From positions 3,472,001-3,536,000 of the forward strand of contig NZ_CP069526.1 in the NCBI RefSeq assembly GCF_016889705.1: a stretch of DNA of 64,000 nt. Reading direction: 5' to 3'. This document shows positions 26,414-35,936 of the stretch, one piece after another (position 1 is the first letter of the stretch; every line of letters starts with the position of its first letter). The position numbers and the translations under genes are program-made. Below the pieces are notes generated by a model. That model did no database searches, was not told the DNA's origin, and worked only from the letters and a program-made list of their open reading frames with translations. The DNA is from Amycolatopsis sp. FDAARGOS 1241 (GTDB taxonomy: Bacteria; Actinomycetota; Actinomycetes; Mycobacteriales; Pseudonocardiaceae).

Positions 26414-28770
26414 GCGACACCCTGGTCCCCGAGGGCACGATGATCGGCCGGCGGATGGAACGCCGGGAGGACGAGCGCCTGCTGACCGGGCACGGCGGTT
26501 ACCTCGACGACCTCGACCTGCCCGACGCGCTCGCGGCCGCGTTCCTGCGCTCGCCCCACGCGCACGCGAAGATCCTGTCGTTCGACGCCTCCGAAGCGCT
26601 CGCGCTGCCCGGCGTGGTCGCCGTGTTCTCCGGCGCCGACCTGATGGAGATCCAGAAGCCGCTGGCGCCGAAGGTGCAGCACCCGCAGCTGCGCGACTAC
26701 CCGCGCCTGCCGATGCCGCCGGCCGAGCTGCACTACGTCGGCGAGCCGCTGGCCGTGGTCATCGCCGAATCGCGCTACCTCGCCGAAGACGCGCTGGAGC
26801 TCATCGAGGTGGACTACGAGGTGCTGCCCGCGGTCTCCTCGACCGCCGTGGCGCTGCAGGAGAACGGCCCGCTGGCCCACTCCGGTGACGAGACCAACGT
26901 CGCGGTGCTGCTCAGCCAGAGCGCGGGCGATGCGGCCAAGGCACTGGCCGAGGCGCCGAACGTGCTGTCCGACGAGTTCTTCGTGATGCGCGGCGGCGGG
27001 CACTCGATGGAGCCGCGCGCGGTGGCGGCGCGGTTCGAGCCCGCCAGCGGGCAGATCACCGTCTGGGACGGCACACAGGCGCCGCACTACGCGCGCCAGC
27101 AGCTTTCGGTGATCTACGAGATGGCCGAGGACGACATCCGCGTGATCGCACCGCCGGACGTCGGCGGCGGGTTCGGGCCGAAGGCGCAGTTCTACGGCGA
27201 AGAGGTCGTGATCCCGTGGGTCGCGATGAAGCTGGGCCGCGCCGTGAAGTGGATCGAGGACCGGCAGGAGAACTTCGTCACCGCGATGATGGAGCGCTCG
27301 CAGACCCACCGCGTCGAGGTCGGCTTCGACGACGAAGGAAGGCTGCTGGCGGTCCGGGATTCGATCGAGCACGACCAGGGCGCGTACTGCGCGGGCCTGC
27401 AGGTGCCCTCGATCACCACCTCGACGGTCCCCGGCCCGTACCACGTGCCGAACATCGCGATCGAGCTGCGCGCGTGCTACACGAACATGGTCCCGACCTC
27501 GTCGGTGCGCGGTGCGGGCCGCCCGCAGGCGGTGTTCGTGATGGAGCGCATGATCGACCGCATCGCCGAGCATCTCGGGCTCGACCCCGCGGAGGTCCGC
27601 CGCCGCAACCTGATCCAGGCCGACGAGTTCCCGTACAAGGTCGGGATCATGTTCCGCGACGGCAGCCCGCTCACCTACGACAGCGGCGACTTCCCCGCCC
27701 TGCTGGAGGGCACGCTCGAGCGCATCGGCTACGACGAGGCGCGTGAGCTGCAGGACAAGCTCCGCCAAGAGGGCCGTTACCTCGGCATCGGCCTGTCGGT
27801 GTACGTCGAGGGCTGTGGCCTCGGGCCGTACGAGGGCGCGAAGATCCGGCTGACGAACAAGGGCCGCATCCTCGTCACGCTCGCGGCGGCGGGGCAGGGC
27901 CAGGGTTACGAGACCGTGTACGCGCAGATCGCCGCCGACGGGCTCGGCCTCGACATGGAGCACATCGAGGTCAAGACCGGGGACACGAGCCGGATCCCCT
28001 TCGGGCAGGGCACGTTCGCCTCGCGCATCACGGCCACCTGCGGGCCGGCCGTCATGGACGCGGCGAAGCAGATGCGCGAGCGGCTGCTGGACACCGCCGC
28101 CGTCCTGCTCGGCTGCGACGCGTCCGAAGTGGACTTCGTGGGCGACAAGGCGTGCCTGGGCGGCGATCTCGAGAAGTCGGTGTCGCTGCAGCAGCTCGCG
28201 CAGACCGCGAACATCGGCAAGCACGGCATCACGCTGCCGCGCGGCATCAAGGCGGGCCTGGAGACGTCGAGCTACTTCTCGCCGGAGCGGGCCGCGTACG
28301 CGAGCGGGGCGCACGCCGCGCTCGTGGAGGTCGACCCGGAGACCGGGGAGATCAAGATCCTCAAGTACGTGATCGGCCACGACTGCGGCAACGTGATCAA
28401 CCCGCTGCTCGTCGACGGCCAGGTGCTCGGCGGCTTCGCCCACGGCGTCGGCAATGCCATGTACGAGGAGCCCGTGTACGACCTCGAAGGCCAGCCGCAG
28501 GCGACGAGCTACCTCGACTACGCGCTCGTGTCGGCCACCGAGGTGCCGCCGGTCGAGCTGTTCCACATCCAGACCCCCAGCCCGCTCAACCCGCTCGGGG
28601 TGAAGGGCGCGGGGGAGGGCGGCACGATCCCCGCGCCGGCCACGATCGCCAATGCCGTGGAGGACGCGCTGCGGCCGCTCAAGGCGCGGGTGACGCGCGC
28701 CCCGGTCACGCCGTCGCGCATCGTCGACGCCATCCACGCGGCCGAGCTCGCCGCGGCGGACCAGGACTGA
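26410..28770 (+). CDS. molybdenum hydroxylase, large molybdopterin subunit (CoxL-like)
   Basis: 786 aa. Binds the molybdopterin cytosine dinucleotide and hydroxylates the substrate with water as oxygen source. Visible motifs are PPDVGGGFGPK, the active-site loop SVRGAGR at 365-371, GQGQGYET and the catalytic Glu736 in GVKGAGEGG. The loop lacks the VAYRCSFR sequence of true CO dehydrogenase, so CO oxidation is excluded. It resembles form II enzymes (AYRGAGR) but has Val instead of Tyr. Substrates of such enzymes are typically N-heteroaromatics or aldehydes. ATGA overlap with the small subunit. Confidence 0.93.
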   Translation: MSDTLVPEGTMIGRRMERREDERLLTGHGGYLDDLDLPDALAAAFLRSPHAHAKILSFDASEALALPGVVAVFSGADLMEIQKPLAPKVQHPQLRDYPRLPMPPAELHYVGEPLAVVIAESRYLAEDALELIEVDYEVLPAVSSTAVALQENGPLAHSGDETNVAVLLSQSAGDAAKALAEAPNVLSDEFFVMRGGGHSMEPRAVAARFEPASGQITVWDGTQAPHYARQQLSVIYEMAEDDIRVIAPPDVGGGFGPKAQFYGEEVVIPWVAMKLGRAVKWIEDRQENFVTAMMERSQTHRVEVGFDDEGRLLAVRDSIEHDQGAYCAGLQVPSITTSTVPGPYHVPNIAIELRACYTNMVPTSSVRGAGRPQAVFVMERMIDRIAEHLGLDPAEVRRRNLIQADEFPYKVGIMFRDGSPLTYDSGDFPALLEGTLERIGYDEARELQDKLRQEGRYLGIGLSVYVEGCGLGPYEGAKIRLTNKGRILVTLAAAGQGQGYETVYAQIAADGLGLDMEHIEVKTGDTSRIPFGQGTFASRITATCGPAVMDAAKQMRERLLDTAAVLLGCDASEVDFVGDKACLGGDLEKSVSLQQLAQTANIGKHGITLPRGIKAGLETSSYFSPERAAYASGAHAALVEVDPETGEIKILKYVIGHDCGNVINPLLVDGQVLGGFAHGVGNAMYEEPVYDLEGQPQATSYLDYALVSATEVPPVELFHIQTPSPLNPLGVKGAGEGGTIPAPATIANAVEDALRPLKARVTRAPVTPSRIVDAIHAAELAAADQD

Positions 28771-28780
28771 GAGGCACCTG

Positions 28781-29473
28781 ATGCTCATCGAAAACTCGTT
28801 CGACGTCGCCGCCGATCCCGACGAGGTGTTCGCGTTCCTGCAGGACGCGCACAACGTCGCGGCCTGCTTCCCGGGCGCCGAGCTCGTGGAGGACCTGGGC
28901 GGCGACTCCTACCGCGGCAAGGTGAAGATCAAGGTCGGCCCGGTCACCGCGGCCTACCAGGGTGTCGCGAAGATCGTGGAGAAGGACCAGGCGCAGCGCG
29001 TGGCCGTGCTGCTCGCCGACGGCAAGGACAGCCGCGGTGCCGGCACGGCGAAGGCCAAGGCGACCATGCGCGTCACCCCGGCCGGCGAGGGCGCGCACGT
29101 CGCGCTCGAGACCGACCTGACGATCTCCGGCAAGCTCGCGCAGTTCGGGCGGGGCATCATGTCCGACGTGTCCGGCCGCATGGTCGGCGAGCTCGCCTCC
29201 CGGGTGCGGCAGCGGATCGAGAACGGCGGCGAGGCACCGGCCGCACCCGCGCCCACCGTGGCCGCGGGTACCGCCGCAACCACCCCTCCTGCTGCCACCA
29301 CGAACAGCACGACCACCGGAGCCGCCACTGCCACCGCCACCCGTCCGGTCACCGACTCCGCCCCGCAGTTCGTCGAGGCCCCGCCGATGAAGGCTTCGGT
29401 GCTGATCCGCATCGTCCTCGCCGGCTACCTCGAACGGTGGGCCGCGCGCCTGCGCAAGTCCACCGAAGCCTGA
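28781..29473 (+). CDS. CoxG-family SRPBCC protein
   Basis: 230 aa. An SRPBCC/CoxG lipid- or cofactor-binding fold covers residues 1-145 (ENSFDVAADPDEVFAFLQDAHN, then FPGAELVEDLGGDSYRG). An Ala/Thr/Pro-rich linker (about 150-200) leads to a C-terminal hydrophobic helix (VLIRIVLAGYLERWAAR) that probably docks to the membrane. CoxG recruits CO dehydrogenase-type enzymes to the membrane and quinone pool. It starts 10 bp after the large subunit and completes the enzyme set. No CoxD/E/F maturation genes follow. Confidence 0.88.
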   Translation: MLIENSFDVAADPDEVFAFLQDAHNVAACFPGAELVEDLGGDSYRGKVKIKVGPVTAAYQGVAKIVEKDQAQRVAVLLADGKDSRGAGTAKAKATMRVTPAGEGAHVALETDLTISGKLAQFGRGIMSDVSGRMVGELASRVRQRIENGGEAPAAPAPTVAAGTAATTPPAATTNSTTTGAATATATRPVTDSAPQFVEAPPMKASVLIRIVLAGYLERWAARLRKSTEA

Positions 29474-29555
29474 TCCAGGCGTTCCCGCTCCGCTCTCCCC
29501 GTCCTCCCCGCTCGATGGCCGCCGACGCCGTCCGTCATCGCTTTGGAGCTCCCTC

Positions 29556-30908
29556 ATGGCCGTCACCGCCGCCACGGCTCCGGTCGAACCGAAATCAGAA
29601 CCGGTCCCGATCTTCGACATCGGGATCGACGACAAGGTCAAGATCACGAGCTCGATCGGGCTCGGGGTCCAGAACATCCTGGGCATGGCCGGGCTGCTGA
29701 TCTTCCCGGCCCTGATCGGCACCGCGTTCAAGCTGTCCGCCACGGACACCGCGTACCTCTACGGCGTCACGTTCATGACCTCCGGGCTCGTGGTGATCCT
29801 GCAGTCGGTGTTCCTGCTGCGGCTGCCGATCGTGCAGGGCCCGTACGCCGGTTCGCTGGCCGCGCTGCTGGCCGTCGGGCACGGCAAGGGCGGGCTCGGC
29901 GCCGCCTTCGGCTCGATGGTCGTGGCGGGGCTGATCTGGTGCGTGCTCGCCGTGCCGCTCAAGCGGTTCGGGCTGATCACGTACCTGTCGAAGTTCGTGC
30001 GCGACCCGATCATCTGCGGCGTGCTGGTGCTGATCCTCGCGACCCAGCTCACCAGCACGGCGCTACCGAACGTCCTGGGTACCCCGGCCAGCCCGGGTTT
30101 CCCCGGCATGAACCTGATCTCCGGCGCGGTGACGGCCCTGGTCGTCATCCTGCTCACGTTGCTGCCCAAGGGAACCGTCCTGCGCCGCGGTGCGGTGCTG
30201 GTCGCGGTGATCGTCGGCACGGTCGTGTACGCGATCTTCGAGCCGACGAACTTCGCCGGTGTGGTGCACAACGTGGGCTTCACGGTGCCGCGGATCTTCC
30301 CGTTCGGCTTCGCCGTGCAGGGCGATCTGGTGCTGATCTTCTTCATCACGCTGCTGCCGGCGATCGCCGAGAGCATCGCGACCTACGACATCGTCGCGGG
30401 CTGGGGCCGGCAGGAGCTGTCGGGCTACCGCGTTTCCCAGGGTGTGTTCGGCGAAGTTCTGGGCAGCACCGTCGGCGCGATCTTCGGCGGGATGTCCACG
30501 TTGGCCTACCCGGACAACATCGGGCTGCTGCGCGTGACGAAGGTCGGCTCCCGGTACGTGACGCTCGCGACCGGGATAATCCTGCTGGTGCTCGGCGGCC
30601 TGGGCCCGTTCGACCACCTGCTGCAGGCCGTGCCGCTGCCCGTGCTGGCCGCCGCCGGCACCGTCCTGTTCGGAGTGCTGTTCGCGAGCGCCATCGACAC
30701 CCTCTCGGGCGTCCACTGGTCCCGCGACAACCTGATGCTCGCCGGGTTCCCTTTCATCACCGCGATCGGCGGCCTGTTCGTGCCGGCCGCGACGATGAAG
30801 GTGCTGCCGCAGGTGGTGCAGCTGATCCTGCAGCAGCCGCTCATCCTCGGCACCGTGCTGCTGCTCCTGATGAAGGCCGGGTACGGCCTGCGCCGCAAGG
30901 CCGCCTGA
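29556..30908 (+). CDS. NCS2-family nucleobase/xanthine permease
   Basis: 450 aa polytopic membrane protein of the nucleobase:cation symporter-2 family. It has 12-14 hydrophobic segments and the family signatures LPAIAESIATYDIVAGWG (TM8 region, normally with the key Glu) and GSTVGAIFGGMSTLAYPDNIG. It follows the CoxG gene by 82 bp on the same strand. A purine/pyrimidine-type carrier beside a molybdenum hydroxylase suggests that the pathway substrate is a nitrogen heterocycle. This gives the locus a second uptake route besides the ABC importer. Confidence 0.92.
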   Translation: MAVTAATAPVEPKSEPVPIFDIGIDDKVKITSSIGLGVQNILGMAGLLIFPALIGTAFKLSATDTAYLYGVTFMTSGLVVILQSVFLLRLPIVQGPYAGSLAALLAVGHGKGGLGAAFGSMVVAGLIWCVLAVPLKRFGLITYLSKFVRDPIICGVLVLILATQLTSTALPNVLGTPASPGFPGMNLISGAVTALVVILLTLLPKGTVLRRGAVLVAVIVGTVVYAIFEPTNFAGVVHNVGFTVPRIFPFGFAVQGDLVLIFFITLLPAIAESIATYDIVAGWGRQELSGYRVSQGVFGEVLGSTVGAIFGGMSTLAYPDNIGLLRVTKVGSRYVTLATGIILLVLGGLGPFDHLLQAVPLPVLAAAGTVLFGVLFASAIDTLSGVHWSRDNLMLAGFPFITAIGGLFVPAATMKVLPQVVQLILQQPLILGTVLLLLMKAGYGLRRKAA

Positions 30909-30911
30909 GGG

Positions 30912-32267
30912 TCAGAGCGAGCAGGAGGTGGCCAGCTCCGCGGGAGTCGCACCCGCGGGGCGGGCCACCGTCGCCGAGGCCGGTGGCTGAACGCCGCGCA
31001 GCCAGCCCGCCAGCGCGGTGAACGCCGTGCGGAAGCAGGGCGCGATCGGTCGCAGCCGGTCGGGGAACGCGTCGACGAGGCCGTCGACGTGGTTGCCGTC
31101 CTCGATGCGGTAGTAGCGGTGCAGCGCGCCGCGTCCGGCCTGCTCGACCATCCGGTCGTAGACATCGGAGTCGCGGCTGATCGGCAGCAGGCTGTCGAGC
31201 GTGCCGTGGAGAGTCAGCAGCGGGCGGACGATGCGCCCGGTGAGGGCCACGCGGTCGACGGCGCGGTGCACCGGCGGCGGCCGGGCGGCGTAGTCGTAGT
31301 CGGCGTCGCAGGCCGGAGTTCCGCTGGTGCAGAAGGGAATCCCGGCGGCGAGGTCGCCGTCGAACGCGGGATCGACCTCGGCGCCCTAGGTGCGCTGGGT
31401 GAGGTCCGAGTAGACCTGGTCGTGGTAGGACCAGAGGAATTCCGAGCCGGGTGCGAAGCCCGCGCCCAGGATCGCTTGGTGCGCCTGGGGATCCCCGGCG
31501 GCGTAGGCTGGGTAGTTCCGCAGGGCCGGCGGCAGGAACGTGAGCAGGTTGGGGCCGTGGGCGGTCCAGAGCGTGCCTTCCCAGTCGACGCCGCCGTCGT
31601 AGAGCCACGGCCGGTTCTCCAGCTGCCAGCGCACGAGGTAACCGCCGTTGGACAACCCGGCGGCGATCGTGCGGGCCGGTGAGCGGCGGTAGTGGGCGGT
31701 GGCGGCGAGCTTCGCGGCGACGGCCAGCTGCGTCACGCGGTCGTTCCACTCGGCCGGCGCGTCGCCGGGGCGGCGCCCGTCGGTGTAGACCAGGCCTGTG
31801 TTCCCCTTGTCGGTGGCGGCGAACGCGTAGCCGGCCGCGAGGACCTGGTCGCCGATCGCGCGGTCGTTCGCGTACTGGCGGCGGGTGCCGGGGGAGCCGG
31901 AAACGACGAGACCGCCGTTCCATCGATCGGGCAGGCGCACCACGAACTGCGCGTCGTGGTTCCAGCCGTGGTTGGTGTTCGTGGTGGACGTGTCGGGGAA
32001 GTAGCCGTCGACCTGCACGCCGGCAACTCCGCGCGGCGCGGGTAGCCCGGCCGACGTCAGGCCGGCCCAGTCGCCTTGCACGGTGTGCCCGGTGGCGAGC
32101 GTGCCCGTGGTCGTCAGGTCGGCGAGGCACGCTTGTTCCTGGTGCGCCGCACCGGGCACGGGCACCGCACCGCAGTGCACGGCCGGGTCCGCGGCGGCTG
32201 CCGGTGCCGCGAGGACGGTGCCGGCGAGCAGGCCGGCCAGGACGAGGGGGAGCCGCCGCGTACGCAT
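30912..32267 (-). pseudogene. secreted alpha/beta hydrolase (3HB-oligomer hydrolase/tannase-like) with in-frame amber
   Basis: A Sec signal (MRTRRLPLVLAGLLAGTVLA) starts a protein that reads to TAG at 31386-31388 and then continues in the same frame to 30912. The reading resumes with GAEVDPAFDGDLAAGIPF, LLTLHGTLDSLLPIS and IEDGNHVDG. The nucleophile motif GLSNGGYL is in the first part, and the catalytic acid and His are in the second. The stop therefore truncates the enzyme before its triad is complete. It converges on the NCS2 gene with only 3 bp between them. Readthrough cannot be excluded but is unlikely. Confidence 0.78.
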
Positions 32268-32438
32268 GCCGGAACCATAGGACTGGACCACTGGAGACGG
32301 TATCCGGCGGGACCACACAAACCGGGCGCCGGTTGTGGTGCCCGGCACCGCGGGCACCCCCCGCGACCATCCCTACGCTGAGCGTGACAGGAGGTCGAGC
32401 AAGCACTGGGTTCGGCGAACCACAAGGCGGTGGTCGGT

Positions 32439-33390
32439 GTGCGGAAGGTCCTCGTCGGGCTGCCGGTTTCGGCCCTGCTCGTGCTCCTGTCCGGCTTCGC
32501 GTCGGCGGCGGCGATCAGGGAGGTCACGGGGTTCGGCGCCAATCCCGGGGCGTTGCGGATGTTCGAGTACGTACTCGACGGACGGCCCGCCGGGCGGCCG
32601 GTCGTGGTGGCGCTGCACGGTGTACCCAGAACGCGGCCGGGTACGGCCAGGGGCCGGCTGGGTCGAGCTGGCGGACCGGTGGCGCTTCGCCGTAGTGCTG
32701 CCCCAGCAGTCCTCGGTGAAGAACATTTCGAGCTGCTTCACCTGGTTCCAGCCCGCCGACACCGCACGCGGGTCCGGTGAAGCGGAGTCGATCGCGTAGA
32801 TGGTGCGGCGCGCGCTCACGGACACGGGTGCCGACGCGAGCCGGGTGTATGTCACCGGCTTGTCGGCGGGCGGCGCCATGACGTCGGTGCTGCTTTCGGC
32901 ATACCCGGAGCTCTTCGCCGGGGGAGCGGTCGTGGCCGGCCTGCCGTACGGCTGTGCTTCGTCGGCGCTCGACGCGTACTCGTGCCTGTACCCCGGCAAG
33001 GACCTCACGCCCGCGCAGTGGGGCGCGAAAGTCCGTGCCGCGGCGCAGTTCTCCGGCCCGCGGCCCACGGTGAGCCTGTGGCAGGGCACCGCCGACTTCA
33101 CCGTCGCCCCGGCGAACCCGCGTGAGCTCACCGAGCAGTGGACGAACGTCGCCGGGGTGGCGACGACTCCGTCCACAACGGACACGGTCGCCGGGTTCCC
33201 GCACGCGGGGTACCGCGACAGCGCGGGCCGGGTGGCGGTCGAGACGTATTCGATCACCGGCATGGGGCACGGCCAGCCGGTCGCCCCGAGCACCGGTCCG
33301 GACCAGTGCGGGCACTCCGGCGCCTACCTGCTCGCGGTCGGCGTGTGCGCCGCGGCGCAGGTCGGCCGGGCCTGGAACCTGGCGTCCTGA
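32439..33390 (+). pseudogene. broken PHB depolymerase-family esterase
   Basis: A signal sequence (VRKVLVGLPVSALLVLLSG) after AAGGCGG starts an Esterase_PHB-type protein. The expected segment LHG-CTQNAAGYGQG-GWVELADRW is split over three frames by two shifts near 32620-32650. The next block (SCFTWFQPADTARGSGEAESIA) ends at an in-frame TAG (32797-32799) before MVRRALTDTGADASRVYVTGLSAGGAMTS, where a Gln codon is normal. The lipase box GLSAGG and C-terminal part are otherwise sound. Three independent lesions make it non-functional unless the sequence is wrong. Confidence 0.8.
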
Positions 33391-33437
33391 CGCGGGGGCC
33401 GGGTCGCCCGAGCTTGCTTCGGTGCCGTCGCAGGCGG

Positions 33438-34238
33438 ATGATGGGCGACTCGGTGTCCCCGAGGCCAGGGAGGCGCGCGATCGCGGGCAACGCAGCCGAA
33501 CCCGGGCGCACGGTGCTGAGCCGTGCGTTCGCGATCCTGGACTCATTCCTCGACGGCCGCTCCGAGCAGACGCACGGCGAGATCACCCGGGCCACCGGGT
33601 TCGCTCCCGCCACGGTGTACCGGCTGCTCGCGGAGCTGGTCGGCTGGGGTGCGCTCGAACGCACCGGCCGCGGCCGCTACCGCATCGGCCTGCGGCTGTG
33701 GCAGCTCGGCTCGCAGGCGCCCGGCGGGCGGGAACTGCGCGACGTTGCCCTGCCGTACCTGCAGGACCTGCTGCAGGTGACGCACGAGGTCGTGCACCTC
33801 GTCGTGCTCGACGAAGGCCGCGCGCTGTACCTCGAAAAGCTCGAAGCTCACCCGGACGTGGTCGTCACGTCCCGCGTCGGGAAGCGCTTGCCGTTGCACG
33901 CCACCGGGCCCGGCAAGGTGCTGCTCGCCCACGCGCCGGCCGAGTGCGTCGACGACGTTGTCGACGCTGGTCTGGACCGCTGCGCGAGCGGCACCATCAC
34001 CGATCCGGCGCGGTTGCGCGTGGTGCTCGCCGAGATCCGCCGCACCGGATTCTGCTTGTCGCGCGACGAGATGACCGAAGGGGCTTCGTCGGTCGCCGCG
34101 CCGGTGCACGGGCCGGGGGAAGAGGTCATCGCCGCGATTTCGGTCGTGGTGCCGAGCAGCACACCGAACCTCTCGCCGCTCGTGCCGGTGGTCCGGATGG
34201 CGGCCCTCGGCGTTTCGCGGGCCCTCCAGTCGGCGTGA
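33438..34238 (+). CDS. IclR-family regulator
   Basis: About 266 aa. N-terminal winged HTH (FAILDSFLDGRSEQTHGEITRATGFAPATVYRLLAELVGWG) and a C-terminal GAF-like effector domain (LLQVTHEVVHLVVLDEGRALYLEKL, KRLPLHATGPGKVLLA, GFCLSRDEMTEGASSVAAPV). Two adjacent ATGs (33438, 33441) are possible starts. It lies 87 bp upstream of the benzoylformate decarboxylase gene and is the likely regulator of that aromatic-acid cluster. Confidence 0.88.
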   Translation: MMGDSVSPRPGRRAIAGNAAEPGRTVLSRAFAILDSFLDGRSEQTHGEITRATGFAPATVYRLLAELVGWGALERTGRGRYRIGLRLWQLGSQAPGGRELRDVALPYLQDLLQVTHEVVHLVVLDEGRALYLEKLEAHPDVVVTSRVGKRLPLHATGPGKVLLAHAPAECVDDVVDAGLDRCASGTITDPARLRVVLAEIRRTGFCLSRDEMTEGASSVAAPVHGPGEEVIAAISVVVPSSTPNLSPLVPVVRMAALGVSRALQSA

Positions 34239-34325
34239 CTTTTTTCGCTCAGTGAGAGCCGGGCTGGGCGCGCGGGGAGGACGTATCGGACACTCCGGGG
34301 TCAGCACCAGTCCCGAGGAGGTTCG

Positions 34326-35936
34326 TTGCCGACCACCGTCCGAGACGCCGCGTTCGACGTGCTGCGCCGCTACGGCGCCACCACGTTGTTCGCCAATCCC
34401 GGTTCGACCGAGATCGCGCTGCTGACCGACCTGCCCGCGGACCTCGAGTTCGTGCTCGCGCTGCACGAGGGCTCGGTCGTCGGGATGGCCACGGGCTGGG
34501 CGCTCGCGCACGACCGGCCGGCGGTCGCGATCCTGCACACCACCGCGGGACTCGGCAACGCGGTCGGCGCGCTCGCGACGGCACGCGTCAACCGGGCGCC
34601 CCTGGTCGTGCTCGTGGGCCAGCAGGACCGGCGGCACCTCGCGCTGGAGCCGTTCCTCGCGGGCCACCGGCTCGACGACGTCGCCGCACCCGCGCCCGTG
34701 TGGGTCGGCGAACCGCCGCGGCCGCAGGACGTGCCGGGCGCGCTCGCCCGCGCGTGGCACGAAGCGCGTGATCACCGCGGCCCAGCACTGGTGATCGTGC
34801 CGATGGACGACTGGCTCGCCCCGGCCGAACTCGACGAGCCGCTGCCCGCTCCCGCTCGGCTGCTGCGGACGACGGCGGCCGAGCCCGAGGTCGTCGCCGA
34901 GCTGGAGAAGTTCTTGGTGGGCGCGGAAAAACCCGTCCTCGTGGTCGGCGCCGGCGCCGACGACGCCGACTCGTGGCACGCGCTGGAAGCGCTTGCCGAA
35001 CGCCTGCGGTGTCCCGTGTGGCAGGAGGCGTTCGGCGCGCGGGCCGGGTTCCCGCAGGACCATCCGCAATTCGCCGGGCACCTGCCCGCGGGCCGCGCGG
35101 AGCTGCGCAAGGTGCTCGCCGGTCACGACGCCGTGCTCGCCGTGGGAGCCCCGGTGTTCCGCCAGTACCCGCGGGAACCCGGGCGGCTCATCGGCGCGGG
35201 CACCCGGGTCGCCGTCGTCACCGACGATCCCGGCGAAGCGCACCGCAGCCCCGCCGATCTCGCCGTGCTCGCGCGGCCGGCCGCGGTGTGCGGTCCGCTG
35301 GCGCGGCGGTTGCCCGCACGGCCCGCGCCCGCCGAAACGCTGGGCCGCACGATCGATCTGCCCGAGCCGCCCGCCGCGGGAGCGCGGCCGGCACCGGAGC
35401 ACGTGTTCGCCGCGTTGGCCCGCCGGCTGCCCCGGGATGCCGTGCTGGTGGAGGAGACGCCGTCGAGCCGCCCGCTCCTGCACGCGCTCGTGCCCGCCCG
35501 GGCACCGCTCGGTTTTCTCAGCGCTGCCATGGGCGGTCTGGGCTTCGGTGTGCCCGCCGCGATCGGCGTGCGGATGGCGCGGCCGGACCGCCCGGTGGTC
35601 GCGGTCGTCGGCGACGGTTCGTCGCTGTACGCGATCCAGGCGTTGTGGAGCGCGGCGCACTACGGCGTGGGCGTGCTCGTGGTCGTCCTCGCCAACGGTC
35701 GTTACGCGATCATGGACCAGCTCGCGGCCCGCCACGGCGAGGCGTCCGCCGGCCGCGGCGCTCCACCGTGGCCGACTTTCGACGAGGTCAGCGTGAGCGG
35801 CCTCGCGCGCTCGCTGGGGTGTCCCGCCCGGCGGGTGACGACCTGCGAGGAACTGGAGTCCGTTTTGGACGAAGTATTGCCCGTGCCGGCCGGGCGCACC
35901 GAACCGCTCGTGCTCGATGTGGAGGTGGTGTCATGA
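34326..35936 (+). CDS. mdlC: benzoylformate decarboxylase-like ThDP enzyme
   Basis: 536 aa, in the range for MdlC (about 528). The PYR domain carries the activating Glu in LHEGSVVGMATG. The PP domain carries the ThDP/Mg motif VVGDGSSLYAIQALW...ANGRYAIM, very like benzoylformate decarboxylase. It would convert phenylglyoxylate to benzaldehyde and CO2 in mandelate-type catabolism. The start is TTG at 34326 behind a perfect GAGGAGG. The next gene, a benzaldehyde dehydrogenase homologue, is damaged, so its product would need another dehydrogenase. Confidence 0.85.
   Translation: MPTTVRDAAFDVLRRYGATTLFANPGSTEIALLTDLPADLEFVLALHEGSVVGMATGWALAHDRPAVAILHTTAGLGNAVGALATARVNRAPLVVLVGQQDRRHLALEPFLAGHRLDDVAAPAPVWVGEPPRPQDVPGALARAWHEARDHRGPALVIVPMDDWLAPAELDEPLPAPARLLRTTAAEPEVVAELEKFLVGAEKPVLVVGAGADDADSWHALEALAERLRCPVWQEAFGARAGFPQDHPQFAGHLPAGRAELRKVLAGHDAVLAVGAPVFRQYPREPGRLIGAGTRVAVVTDDPGEAHRSPADLAVLARPAAVCGPLARRLPARPAPAETLGRTIDLPEPPAAGARPAPEHVFAALARRLPRDAVLVEETPSSRPLLHALVPARAPLGFLSAAMGGLGFGVPAAIGVRMARPDRPVVAVVGDGSSLYAIQALWSAAHYGVGVLVVVLANGRYAIMDQLAARHGEASAGRGAPPWPTFDEVSVSGLARSLGCPARRVTTCEELESVLDEVLPVPAGRTEPLVLDVEVVS

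Noticed and set aside
26410..28770. Aerobic carbon monoxide dehydrogenase
   Set aside because: The large subunit lacks the VAYRCSFR active-site loop of form I enzymes and no maturation genes are adjacent. It is treated as a hydroxylase of organic substrates.
9726..32799. Reassignment or suppression of TAG as a sense codon
   Set aside because: Three broken genes have in-frame TAG, but intact genes here end normally on TAG (ATPase at 15964, UbiD at 19853, extradiol dioxygenase at 50020, AAHS transporter at 38568). Two of the three broken genes also have frameshifts.
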